Assembly (NCBI RefSeq): GCF_001544515.1
Contig: NZ_FCOL02000002.1
Location: forward strand, 62,001 to 126,000
DNA from: Caballeronia terrestris
GTDB lineage: Bacteria > Pseudomonadota > Gammaproteobacteria > Burkholderiales > Burkholderiaceae
Reading direction: 5' to 3'
Length of the DNA: 64,000 bases
Shown: in pieces, positions 19,345 through 28,104 of the stretch
How the letters are laid out: each line of letters starts with the position of its first letter
How positions within the stretch are numbered: position 1 is the first letter of the stretch
The notes under the pieces: model-generated
The model's input: the letters and a program-made list of their open reading frames with translations, nothing else
Database searches by the model: none
Told to the model about the DNA's origin: nothing
Translations under genes and position numbers: made by a program

Positions 19345-20826
19345 ATGTATCTGGGTATCGACCTCGGCACATCCGAAGTAAAAGTCCTGCTGCTCGCAAG
19401 CGACGGCAGCGTCATCGGCACGGCGGGCACGCCGTTCACCGTCTCGCGGCCGAAGCCGCGCTGGGCGGAACAGAATCCGCTCGACTGGTGGGAAGGCACG
19501 CGCACCGCGCTCTTCGCGCTGCGCGCCAAATTCCCCGACGAGTTCGCGCAAGTGCGCGGCATCGGCCTCTCCGGGCAGATGCACGGCGCCGTGCTCCTCG
19601 ATTCGAGCGACCGCGTGCTGCGCCCCGCGATCCTCTGGAACGACATGCGCAGCGACAAGGAATGCGCCGAACTCACCGAACGCGCGCCGGAGTTGCATCG
19701 CATCGCCGGGAATCTGGCGATGCCGGGCTTCACCGCGCCGAAGCTGCTCTGGGTCGCGCACAACGAGCCCGAGATCTTCAAACAGACCGCGTGCGTGCTG
19801 CTGCCGAAGGATTATCTGCGGCTGCATCTGACGGGCACCAAGGTCTCCGATCCGTCCGATGCGGCCGGCACGCTCTGGCTGGACGTCGCGCGCCGCGACT
19901 GGTCCGACGAACTGCTCGCCGCCTGCGACATGACGCGCGCGCAGATGCCCGCGCTTGCCGAAGGCAGCGAGCCGTCTGGCACGCTTCGACCCGAACTCGC
20001 GCGCGAACTGGGATTGCGAGAGGGCGTGGTCGTCGCGGCGGGCGGCGGCGACAACGCGGCGAGCGCGATCGGTATCGGCGCGACCGAACCGGGCGATGGC
20101 TTTTTGTCGCTCGGGACGTCGGGCGTGCTGTGCGTCGTCGGCGACCGCTTCCGGCCGAATCCGGCGTCGGCGGTGCATGCGTTCTGCCACGCGATTCCGG
20201 ATCGCTGGCATCAGATGAGCGTGATTCTGTCGGCGGCGAGCTGCCTGCGCTGGGTCTGCAAGCTCACCTCCACCGACGAACCGACGCTGCTTGCCGAAGT
20301 CGCCGAACTCAAGCCCGAATCGACCGCGATCGCCCCGCTCTTCCTGCCGTATCTGAGCGGCGAGCGCACGCCGCACAACGATCCGTTCGCGCAAGGCGTG
20401 TTTTTCGGCATGACGCACGCGACCGATCGCGCGCTGCTCGGCTACTCGGTGCTCGAAGGCGTGACGCTCGCGCTCACCGACGGCCTCGACGCGCTGCGCT
20501 CGGGCGGCACGGAGGCGCACGCGCTCTCGCTGCTCGGCGGCGGCGCGCGAAGCGCATACTGGGGCCAGATGTTCGCCGACGCTTTCGATACGACCACGCG
20601 CACGCACGGCGGCGGTGAAACCGGCGCGGCGCTCGGCGCGGCGCGGCTCGGATGGCTCGCGGCCGGCGGCGATCCCGCGACGGTGCTCGCAAAACCGCCT
20701 GTCAAGGACGAATTCATCCCGAATCAGGAGCGTCACGAACTGTTGCGCCAGCGTCTGAAAGGCTTCCGCGAGTTGTATCAGCACGTGCGGCCGCTCTTCG
20801 ATCCGGCGCGGCCCCGGCTCGCCTGA
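19345..20826 (+). CDS. xylB: Xylulokinase (FGGY family)
   Basis: A 493-residue kinase phosphorylating D-xylulose. The FGGY-family ATPase core is clear: MYLGIDLGTSEVKVLLL, RGIGLSGQMHGAVLLD, RPAILWNDMRS, GGGDNAASAIG and LPYLSGERTPHNDP, with LLGGGARSAYWGQM as the second signature. The ATG at 19345 is preceded by AAAGG; the frame is open from 19270 but the family begins at MYLGIDLG. It follows the polyol dehydrogenase and should consume its xylulose product. Confidence 0.93.
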   Translation: MYLGIDLGTSEVKVLLLASDGSVIGTAGTPFTVSRPKPRWAEQNPLDWWEGTRTALFALRAKFPDEFAQVRGIGLSGQMHGAVLLDSSDRVLRPAILWNDMRSDKECAELTERAPELHRIAGNLAMPGFTAPKLLWVAHNEPEIFKQTACVLLPKDYLRLHLTGTKVSDPSDAAGTLWLDVARRDWSDELLAACDMTRAQMPALAEGSEPSGTLRPELARELGLREGVVVAAGGGDNAASAIGIGATEPGDGFLSLGTSGVLCVVGDRFRPNPASAVHAFCHAIPDRWHQMSVILSAASCLRWVCKLTSTDEPTLLAEVAELKPESTAIAPLFLPYLSGERTPHNDPFAQGVFFGMTHATDRALLGYSVLEGVTLALTDGLDALRSGGTEAHALSLLGGGARSAYWGQMFADAFDTTTRTHGGGETGAALGAARLGWLAAGGDPATVLAKPPVKDEFIPNQERHELLRQRLKGFRELYQHVRPLFDPARPRLA

Positions 20827-20853
20827 CGCACGCGGCAAGTGTAGGCAAGTTTG

Positions 20854-20879
20854 GAAATGGCCGCCATTTCAGGGCGGCC
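20854..20879. promoter_or_regulatory. Overlapping palindromes upstream of the sorC-type regulator
   Basis: GAAATGG-CCG-CCATTTC (20854-20870) is a perfect inverted repeat. It overlaps a second perfect one, GGCCGCC-N7-GGCGGCC (20859-20879). The two cannot form together. They lie between xylB and the regulator. No T-run follows, so an operator or attenuator is more likely than a terminator. Confidence 0.4.
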
Positions 20880-20955
20880 GACCGGCAATACAGAGGCACA
20901 ATAACGAGACAACGCGTGCTACGGCACAGCGAGCGCAACGATAACGACCACCACC

Positions 20956-21903
20956 GTGCCCAAGTCCAACGAAAAACTCGATCTCGCCACGCGAGCCGCC
21001 TGGCTTTACTACGTCGCGGGCAACACCCAGAACGAGATCGCCGAGAAACTCCAGATCTCGCGGCCGGTGGCCCAGCGGCTCGTCGCGTTCGCGGTCGAGA
21101 AGAACCTGATCCGCGTGCGCGTCGATCACCGGATCGCCGATTGCCTGGCGCTGGCCGCGCAATTGTCGAAGCGCTACGGGCTGTCGATGTGCGAGGTCGT
21201 GCCCATCGACGGAGATACCACCGAGCAGGTCGACCGCAAGCTGGCCGTGGCGGGCGCGCAGGTGATGGAGCGCTTTCTCGTCGACGAGAAGCCGCTCGTC
21301 GTGTCGATCAGCAGCGGGCGCACGCTCAAGGCCGTCGTCGCGCAGATCGGGCAACTGGAGCGGCCGCAGCATCGGCTGGTTTCGATGGTCGGCGCGATCG
21401 CTCACGACGGGTCGTCGAACCGATATGACGTCGCGCAGCATCTTTCCGAGAAAACGGGCGGCAAGCACTTCATGCTGCCCGCGCCGCTCATGGCCGACAG
21501 CGAAGCCGAGCGCGCGCAGTGGTGCAACCACCGGCTGTATCGCATCGTCGATGCGCTCGCGCAGAAGGCCGATGTCGCGTTCGTCGGGATCGGAAACGTG
21601 GGGATCAACTGTCCGCTGCACGAGGACGGGTTCATTACGTCGGCCGAGGTGGAGGAGTTGATGCAGGCGGGCGCGGTGGCCGAACTGCTCGGGCTTCCGA
21701 TCGATGCGGATGGCGCCAGCGTGAATTCGGAGACGGGGGCGCGTGTCACGAGCTTGCGGCTCGACGCGCCGCCGAAGCGCCCGACGATCGGGTTCGCCGG
21801 CGGGCAGAGGAAGCGCGAGGCGCTGATCGCGACGTTGAAGGGCAAGTGGCTGTCGGGCCTCGTCACCGACGAGTTGTGCGCGCGGGCCGCGCTCGAAGCG
21901 TAA
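20956..21903 (+). CDS. SorC/DeoR-type sugar-binding transcriptional regulator
   Basis: A 315-residue regulator that begins with GTG at 20956. Residues 8-55 are the helix-turn-helix (RAAWLYYVAGNTQNEIAEKL, then QISRPVAQRLVAFA). The remainder is the SorC sugar-phosphate-binding domain with SISSGRTLKAVV, MVGAIAHDGSSNRYDV and AFVGIGNVG. SorC regulators sense phosphorylated sugars and control polyol operons. Its place after the dehydrogenase and xylulokinase, plus shared elements at 17734 and 30455, point to control of both polyol clusters. Confidence 0.88.
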   Translation: MPKSNEKLDLATRAAWLYYVAGNTQNEIAEKLQISRPVAQRLVAFAVEKNLIRVRVDHRIADCLALAAQLSKRYGLSMCEVVPIDGDTTEQVDRKLAVAGAQVMERFLVDEKPLVVSISSGRTLKAVVAQIGQLERPQHRLVSMVGAIAHDGSSNRYDVAQHLSEKTGGKHFMLPAPLMADSEAERAQWCNHRLYRIVDALAQKADVAFVGIGNVGINCPLHEDGFITSAEVEELMQAGAVAELLGLPIDADGASVNSETGARVTSLRLDAPPKRPTIGFAGGQRKREALIATLKGKWLSGLVTDELCARAALEA

Positions 21904-22071
21904 AGCCATTTCTCGCCGCCGGATGCTCTTCCGGCGCATGGACCCCGCCCTGCTCGCGGCGGTCTATCTCAATGAAATAGTCTCCACCCCCCGCCTTAAT
22001 AGTCTTACTTAATTAGACATCCTCATTCGTGTGATGGAATCATCCTAATCCCCAATAATAAGGATTCCGAA

Positions 22072-23607
22072 ATGATGAGGATGCGGACAAAACTCTCCCA
22101 ACTCGCCTGCGCGGTTGCCTTCTCGGCAGCAGCCTGTGGCTCGCTCAGCGCCGCCACCATTACGCGGGACAACGGCTCGCCAGTCGGCGACAATCAGAAT
22201 TCACAAACGGCCGGCCCGAGCGGCCCCGTTCTCCTGCAGGATTCCCAACTGATCGAGAAGCTCCAGCGCTTCGACCGCGAACGCATTTCCGAGCGCGTCG
22301 TGCACGCACGCGGCACGAATGCATTCGGTTCGTTCGTGACGAGCGCGGACTTCTCCGACATCACGCGCGCCGACCTTTTCCGCGCAGGCAAGACCACGCC
22401 GGTGTTCGTGCGCTTTTCCACGGTCGCGGGCGCCTCGGGTACGCCGGAAACGCTGCGCGAGCCGCGCGGCTTCGCGGTGAAGTTCTACACGGAGCAGGGC
22501 AACTGGGATCTGGTGGGCATCAACTTCCCGATTTTCTTCATTCGCGACGCAATCAAGTTTCCCGATTTCATCCACTCGCAAAAGCCCGATCCGGTCACGA
22601 ACGTCCAGGATCCGAACCGCACGTTCGACTTCTTCGCGCACGCGCCGGAAAGCACCGCCATGCTGACCTGGCTGTACTCGAACCGCGGCACGCCGGTTTC
22701 GTACCGCAAGATGGACGGCTTCGGAAATCACGCGTTCAAGCTGGTCAACGCGAAGGGCGAAGTGCACTACGTCAAGTTTCACTGGAAGAGCCGCCAGGGC
22801 ATCGAGAACCTGACGCCGGACCAGGTCCCGCAAATGATCGCGACGGACTGGAACTACCTGACGAACGATCTCTATGGCGCGCTCGGCAAGGGCGAGAACC
22901 CGCAGTGGGACCTGATGGTCCAGGTGCTGAAGCCGGACCAGATCGACCGTTTCGACTATGACGCGCTCGACGCTACCAAGGAATGGAAGGACGTGCCCGA
23001 ACGCATGGTCGGCACGCTCACGCTGAACAAGGTCCCGGCCAACTTCTTCGAATCGACGGAGCAGTCCGCGTTTGCGCCTTCGCATCTGGTACCGGGCATC
23101 GAGCCGTCGGAAGACCGCATGTTGCAGGGCCGCCTCTTCTCGTACGCCGACACGCAGATCTACCGTCTCGGCGCGAACGGCATCAACCTGCCGATCAATC
23201 GTCCGCGCGTGCCCGTGACGAACAACAACGAGGGCGGTGGCGGCAGTGCGCTCAACCGCGCGGGCCGCACCGACTACGATCCCACGACGCTCGCCGACCT
23301 GAAGCAGGACCCGGCCTATCGCCTGATCGAAACGCCGCTCGCCGGCACCACGCAGCAGCGCGCGATCAAGAAGAAGCTGGAGTTCCGGCAGGCAGGCGAG
23401 CGTTACCGGTCGCTGTCGGCGGCGGGTCAGTCGGACCTCGTCGGCAACCTCGCGGGCGACCTGAAGCGGGTCCGCAACCAGGACAACCTGTACGCCGTGT
23501 TGTCGTATCTCTACAAGGCCGATCCGGAATTGGGATCGCGTGTGGCGAAAGACGCGAATGCCGACGTGGCGCGTGTCAAGCAACTCGCCGCCAAGCTCGA
23601 GGGCTGA
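22072..23607 (+). CDS. Exported clade-type heme catalase (KatB-like)
   Basis: A 511-residue monofunctional catalase. The proximal features are RERISERVVHARGTNAFG with the distal His 78, RFSTVAGASGTPETLR, FFIRDAIKFPDF, and the heme-ligand tyrosine in RLFSYADTQIYRLG. Residues 1-28 form a signal peptide (QLACAVAFSAAACGSLSAAT), so it should act in the periplasm. The ATG at 22072 has AAGGA seven bases upstream. It is followed one base later by the exported ankyrin gene, an arrangement known from katB-ankB of pseudomonads, where the ankyrin protein supports catalase activity. Confidence 0.92.
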   Translation: MMRMRTKLSQLACAVAFSAAACGSLSAATITRDNGSPVGDNQNSQTAGPSGPVLLQDSQLIEKLQRFDRERISERVVHARGTNAFGSFVTSADFSDITRADLFRAGKTTPVFVRFSTVAGASGTPETLREPRGFAVKFYTEQGNWDLVGINFPIFFIRDAIKFPDFIHSQKPDPVTNVQDPNRTFDFFAHAPESTAMLTWLYSNRGTPVSYRKMDGFGNHAFKLVNAKGEVHYVKFHWKSRQGIENLTPDQVPQMIATDWNYLTNDLYGALGKGENPQWDLMVQVLKPDQIDRFDYDALDATKEWKDVPERMVGTLTLNKVPANFFESTEQSAFAPSHLVPGIEPSEDRMLQGRLFSYADTQIYRLGANGINLPINRPRVPVTNNNEGGGGSALNRAGRTDYDPTTLADLKQDPAYRLIETPLAGTTQQRAIKKKLEFRQAGERYRSLSAAGQSDLVGNLAGDLKRVRNQDNLYAVLSYLYKADPELGSRVAKDANADVARVKQLAAKLEG

Positions 23608-23608
23608 C

Positions 23609-24292
23609 ATGAAGCGCTCGTCCGCCGATGGCCGCATCATGCGGCGACTCACGGGCGCGCAGCGCGCGGCGGCTGCGAGCCGCGCGCTGTTCACGGGCGC
23701 GGCGCTTGCCGTCGCCTGCGCGGCGCATGCCGCGCAGGCGGACGCTGCGGGCATGCCGGCACGGACGCCTGTATCGTCCGGGATCACGGATGCGCCGCAA
23801 GGCAATTCGCCCTATGATGCTTAATGGTTCGACGCGGCCCGAATGGGACGCCTCGACATCCTTCAGCTATTGATCGACGCCCGTCAGCCACTGGATGGCA
23901 AGAACGGCGGCGGTTACACCGCGCTCATGCTGAGCGCGTACCACGGCCATCGCGATGCCGTGGCGCTGCTCCTGAAAAATGGCGCCGACGCCTGCGTGGC
24001 CGACAGCCGCGGCAACACCGCGCTGATGGGCGCCATCTTCCAGGGTGAACTCGACGCCGCCCGAGCGCTGCTCGAATCGCCGTGCGACCTGAACTACGCG
24101 AACGCGTCAGGTGCGACGGCTATCGTCTTCGCAGTGCTGTTCGGCCGTATCGATTTCGTGCCGGAACTGCTGGCCCACGGCGCCGATGTGAATTTCACCG
24201 ACCCTCGCGGCACCACCGCGGTCAATGTCGCGCAGTCGCAAGGAAATGCGCGCGCCGTCGAGGCGCTGAAGCGCTACGGCGCGAAGTACTAA
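23609..24292 (+). pseudogene. Exported ankyrin-repeat protein (AnkB-like) interrupted by an in-frame TAA
   Basis: Starting at ATG 23609, one base after the catalase stop, a signal-peptide region is read (ALFTGAALAVACAAHAA) up to NSPYDA, then TAA at 23822-23824. The same frame continues at once with WFDAARMGRLDILQLLIDA and three more ankyrin repeats (GGYTALMLSAYHGH, GNTALMGAIFQGE, GATAIVFAVLFGR) to the stop at 24292. The stop thus separates the signal peptide from the repeats in a 227-residue protein. Translation could restart at ATG 23843, giving a 149-residue ankyrin protein that stays in the cytoplasm. A single-base sequencing error is the alternative. Confidence 0.8.
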
Positions 24293-24323
24293 CGGGCGCC
24301 TGTAGCAACGTCAGCGGCAGCGC

Positions 24324-25445
24324 TCAAGCCGCCGACAACACCTCGATGATCTTCCGCTTGAACGCCTGCCCTTCCGCGTTGAACAGATGGCAATGCTCAG
24401 GCGTCGCGCCGAGCTTCAGCGTCTCGCCGCGCGCGTGCCGCTCCAGCGGCGGAATGCGCGCGATCAATCCATCCGGCGCAACCGGCGTCTCGGCGTACAG
24501 GTAAGCCGCGTCGCCGAGCGATTCGACTGCCATCGTCGTGCTCGACACGCCGTGCTCGATCGTCGCCGCCGTGCCCGCATGCAGATGCTCGCCCCGAATC
24601 CCGACGGTCACCGCATCGCCGACCTTCACCGGCCCCGGCTCGACAGCAACGAGTTGCGTCTCGCCGGTCGCGTACTTCACGAGCACACCGTCGGACATCA
24701 CCTGCGTAACGGTGCCGTTCAAAAGGTTCATCTTCGGCGACCCGATGAACCCCGCCACGAACTTGTTCGCCGGCGCGTGATAAAGCTGGTTCGGCGTGCC
24801 TACCTGCTCGACGTTCCCCGCCGACAGCACGACGATCTTGTCCGCCAGCGTCATCGCTTCGACCTGATCGTGCGTCACGTAGATCATCGTCGTCTTGAGC
24901 TCGTCGTGCAGGCGCGCGAATTCGAGGCGCATCTTCACGCGCAGCGCGGCGTCGAGGTTCGAGAGCGGTTCGTCGAAGAGAAACACCTTGGGCTTGCGCG
25001 TAATCGCGCGCCCGATCGCCACCCGCTGGCGCTGCCCACCCGACAACTGCTTCGGCTTGCGGTCCAGCAAGTGATCGATGTGGAGGATCTTCGCCGCCTG
25101 CTTGACGGCGGCATCGATTGCGGGCTTTTTCTCGCCCGCGAGCTTCAGGCCGAACGCCATGTTGTCGTAGAGCGTCATGTGCGGATAGAGCGCGTACGAC
25201 TGGAACACCATCGCGATGCCGCGCTTGGCGGGCGGCAGTTCGTTCACACGCGTGCCGTCGATCATCAGGTCGCCCGCGCTGATGTCCTCGAGGCCCGCGA
25301 TCATGCGCATCAGCGTCGACTTGCCGCAGCCGCTCGGCCCGACGAACACGACGAACTCGCCGTCGTTGATGTCGAGGTTGACGCTCTTCATCACCTCGGT
25401 TTCTTCGTAACGCTTGTTGATGCCACGTAATGTCAGGCTAGCCAT
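24324..25445 (-). CDS. smoK: Polyol ABC transporter ATP-binding protein (SmoK/MalK-type)
   Basis: A 373-residue ABC ATPase. Walker A is GPSGCGKST, the Q-loop is in VFQSYALYPHMT, the signature is LSGGQRQRVAIGRA, Walker B is VFLFDEP, and the switch is VTHDQ. The C-terminal third is the MalK-like regulatory OB domain (GIRGEHL). It is the last gene of the minus-strand operon and powers the SmoFG permeases. There are 51 bp between it and the HAD gene upstream. The name smoK follows the sorbitol/mannitol system of related bacteria. Confidence 0.9.
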   Translation of the reverse strand: MASLTLRGINKRYEETEVMKSVNLDINDGEFVVFVGPSGCGKSTLMRMIAGLEDISAGDLMIDGTRVNELPPAKRGIAMVFQSYALYPHMTLYDNMAFGLKLAGEKKPAIDAAVKQAAKILHIDHLLDRKPKQLSGGQRQRVAIGRAITRKPKVFLFDEPLSNLDAALRVKMRLEFARLHDELKTTMIYVTHDQVEAMTLADKIVVLSAGNVEQVGTPNQLYHAPANKFVAGFIGSPKMNLLNGTVTQVMSDGVLVKYATGETQLVAVEPGPVKVGDAVTVGIRGEHLHAGTAATIEHGVSSTTMAVESLGDAAYLYAETPVAPDGLIARIPPLERHARGETLKLGATPEHCHLFNAEGQAFKRKIIEVLSAA

Positions 25446-25496
25446 GATGTGTCTCCGTGCATCCGGTGCTGGATCGGGCCGATGGCCTTCCAGTCA

Positions 25497-26225
25497 TTAA
25501 CGAATTTCAAAGGTTGCGCTCTGCAGCCATTCGCCGACGAGCGCGGGCAGCCGCGTCATGTCGTCGAAGACGACGCTTGCGCCCACGCGCCGCAGCGCTT
25601 CGATTTGCCCTTCCGTCGCGTGCCCGCCGCCGATGAAGCCGAGCACCGCCATTCCCGCCGCCTTCGCCGCGGTGACGCCGGTCACGCTGTCCTCGACCAC
25701 GAGGCAGTGTTCCGCCGACACGCGCAGCGTGCGCGCCGCCGCCAGGTACACGTCGGGCGCGGGCTTCGGGTTCGCGACCATGTCGGCGGTGAAGCGCCGT
25801 TCGCCGAAGAAGCGCACGAGGCCGGTGCGCTTCAACACGGTCTCGACGTATGGCGCGAAGCTGTTGCTCGCGCACGCCTTGCGCACGGGAATCGCAGCGA
25901 GCGCCTCGGCGATGCCCGCGACCGCCGGCGCCTGGACCGCCGCCGCTTCGACCGCGCGCCGGATCGAGTCGATCTGCGCGGCATCGATGGTGCGGTTGAG
26001 GGTTTCCGCCGTGCTGCCAAGCACCGCTTCGATCCGCAAGCCGAGCAGCGGCATCACGACCGGCTCGACATCGACGCCCGGCCACAGCGCATGCAGTTCC
26101 TCGATGAGCACGCGCGCCGCGACGGCTTCGCTGTCGATCAGGACGCCGTCGCAGTCGCAGATCATCAGGCGGTCGGCGACGTCGGGCGGGCTCGAGGCGA
26201 GGTTCAGGTTGAGGTTCACAAGCAT
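25497..26225 (-). CDS. HAD-superfamily sugar phosphatase
   Basis: A 242-residue haloacid-dehalogenase-fold hydrolase, beta-phosphoglucomutase/phosphatase branch. Motif I is ICDCDGVLIDSE, motif II is ASNS, motif III is NPKPAPDVY and motif IV is VVEDSVTGVTAAKAAG. It starts 4 bp after the SmoG stop, inside the transporter operon. It may dephosphorylate a polyol or ketose phosphate that builds up; the substrate is not readable from sequence. Confidence 0.85.
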   Translation of the reverse strand: MLVNLNLNLASSPPDVADRLMICDCDGVLIDSEAVAARVLIEELHALWPGVDVEPVVMPLLGLRIEAVLGSTAETLNRTIDAAQIDSIRRAVEAAAVQAPAVAGIAEALAAIPVRKACASNSFAPYVETVLKRTGLVRFFGERRFTADMVANPKPAPDVYLAAARTLRVSAEHCLVVEDSVTGVTAAKAAGMAVLGFIGGGHATEGQIEALRRVGASVVFDDMTRLPALVGEWLQSATFEIR

Positions 26226-26229
26226 CGCC

Positions 26230-27078
26230 TCACTTCACCGCGCCGAACGTCAGGCCACGCACGAGCTGCTTCTGCGACAGCCAGCCGACGATCAGGATCG
26301 GCGCGACCGCCAGCAGCGACGCCGCCGAGAGCTTCGCCCAGAACAAGCCCTCCGGACTCGAATAGGACGCGATGAACACCGTCAGCGGCGCGGCGTTCGA
26401 CGACGACAAATTGATGCTCCAGAACGCCTCGTTCCACGAGAGGATCACGAGCAGCAGACCCGTCGATGCGAGCCCCGGCAACGCCATCGGCATCAGCAGG
26501 TAGACGATCTCCTGCCAGGTCGACGCGCCGTCGATGCGTCCCGCCTCCAGGATGTCGCGCGGCACTTCGTTGAAGTACGTGAACGCCATCCACACGGCAA
26601 TCGGCAAGTTGATCAGCGTGTAGACGATGATGAGGCCCGTCACGGTGTCGAGCAGGCCGCTGTTCTTCCACAGCAGGTAGATCGGCACCAGCACGCCGAC
26701 CGACGGCATCATCTTCGTCGAGAGCATCCACAGCAGCACTTTCTGCGTCTTCTTCGTCGGGAAGAAGGCCATCGCGTAGGCGCACGGCACCGCGAGCAAC
26801 AGGCAGATCACGGTGACGCCGAGCGAGATCAGGATCGAATTCCACGCGAAGCCGAAGTAGTTGCTGCGCGCGAACACCTCGCGGAAGCTGTCGAGCGTCG
26901 GCGTGAAGAAGAGCGACGACGCATAGGCCTGCTGCTCGGTCTTGAACGCCGTGATGGTCATCCAGAAGATCGGGAAGAACAGCAGGATCGCGAAGAACCA
27001 CGCGAAGATGCCGGGCAGGACGCGCTTGACCGTATCGAGGACAGGCACGGACGTGGTTGCGGTAACGGGATGGCTCAT
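26230..27078 (-). CDS. smoG: Polyol ABC transporter permease (SmoG-type)
   Basis: A 282-residue inner-membrane permease with six helices. The EAA loop that contacts the ATPase reads EAGRIDGASTWQEIVYLLMP. The start ATG overlaps the SmoF stop (ATGA at 27075-27078). It belongs to the MalG-like half of CUT1 carbohydrate importers and pairs with SmoF. Confidence 0.9.
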   Translation of the reverse strand: MSHPVTATTSVPVLDTVKRVLPGIFAWFFAILLFFPIFWMTITAFKTEQQAYASSLFFTPTLDSFREVFARSNYFGFAWNSILISLGVTVICLLLAVPCAYAMAFFPTKKTQKVLLWMLSTKMMPSVGVLVPIYLLWKNSGLLDTVTGLIIVYTLINLPIAVWMAFTYFNEVPRDILEAGRIDGASTWQEIVYLLMPMALPGLASTGLLLVILSWNEAFWSINLSSSNAAPLTVFIASYSSPEGLFWAKLSAASLLAVAPILIVGWLSQKQLVRGLTFGAVK

Positions 27079-28010
27079 GAGTCGTACTCCCCTTTGAGGT
27101 TTTTCGCGAGCATCCGCACGAGGAAAAACGCGACGATGTTCGCCAGCACGACCGCGAGAATGCCGCCAGCGGACGCGAGGCCGACGTCGAATTGCTGCAG
27201 GCCGAGCGCGTAGATCAGGTACGACAGGTTGGTCGTCGCCGTGCCTGGGCCGCCGCCGGTGGTCGTGTAGATTTCAGCGAAGATCGACAGCAGGAAAATG
27301 GTTTCCATCATCACCACGACCGCAATCGCGCGTTTCAAATGCGGCAGTGTAATGAAGAAGAACATTGCGAATGGACCCGCGCCGTCGATGCGCGCCGCTT
27401 CCTTCTGCTCCTGGTCGAGCGACTGAATCGCCGTGAAGAGGATCAGGAACGCGAACGGCAGCCACTGCCACGCGACGATCATGATCACCGCGAAGAGCGG
27501 ATACTCGGCGAACCAGTCGATCGGCTGCATGCCGAGCGCGAGCATGCCCTGCGCAATCAGACCGTAGACCGGATGCAGGATCATGTTCTTCCAGATCAGC
27601 GCGCTAACGGTCGGCATCACGAAGAACGGCGCGATCACCAGAAGCCGCGCGATGCCCTGCCCGATGAACTTGCGGTCAAAAAGCACCGCGAGCAGCACGC
27701 CGCCGATCACCGTGATCGCAAGCACGGAGCCGATCAGCGTCAGCGTGTGGCCGATGGACGGGCCGAACGCGGGATCAGTAGCGAGGAAGTGATAGTTGTC
27801 GAAGCCCGCGAAGCCCTTGACATCGGGATTGAGCAGGTTGTAGCGCGAGAACGAATACCAGATCGTCATCGCGAGCGGGATCGCCATCCACAGGAACAGC
27901 AGGCCGGTCGACGGACTGATAAGCCAGCGGACCGACTTCGCGCGGCGCTTGTCGCGTTCCGCCGCGGACTCGGCGTAGTGCTCGGTCAGCGGGGGATTCA
28001 GTTGACTCAT
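27075..28010 (-). CDS. smoF: Polyol ABC transporter permease (SmoF-type)
   Basis: A 311-residue permease of the MalF-like type, six or more helices, with the EAA loop EAARIDGAGPFAMFFFITLP. The ATG at 28008-28010 follows AGAGAGG; an upstream start at 28052 would add 14 residues and is less likely. It lies 94 bp downstream of the binding-protein gene with a strong stem-loop between them. Confidence 0.9.
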   Translation of the reverse strand: MSQLNPPLTEHYAESAAERDKRRAKSVRWLISPSTGLLFLWMAIPLAMTIWYSFSRYNLLNPDVKGFAGFDNYHFLATDPAFGPSIGHTLTLIGSVLAITVIGGVLLAVLFDRKFIGQGIARLLVIAPFFVMPTVSALIWKNMILHPVYGLIAQGMLALGMQPIDWFAEYPLFAVIMIVAWQWLPFAFLILFTAIQSLDQEQKEAARIDGAGPFAMFFFITLPHLKRAIAVVVMMETIFLLSIFAEIYTTTGGGPGTATTNLSYLIYALGLQQFDVGLASAGGILAVVLANIVAFFLVRMLAKNLKGEYDS

Positions 28011-28032
28011 GATCGTGTCACCTCTCTGAAGC

Positions 28033-28068
28033 GCGGGCCGCGCCGCGTTCACCAGCCGCGCGGCCCGC
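28033..28068 (-). promoter_or_regulatory. GC-rich stem-loop between the binding protein and permease genes
   Basis: GCGGGCCGCGC at 28033-28043 and GCGCGGCCCGC at 28058-28068 are perfect complements with a 14-base loop. No T-run follows on the minus strand. Such hairpins behind binding-protein genes are known to protect the upstream message and reduce permease expression, which would fit the need for excess binding protein. Confidence 0.5.
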
Positions 28069-28104
28069 TTTACTGCGATGGGTTACAGCGCCTGCATCCT
28101 TGCC

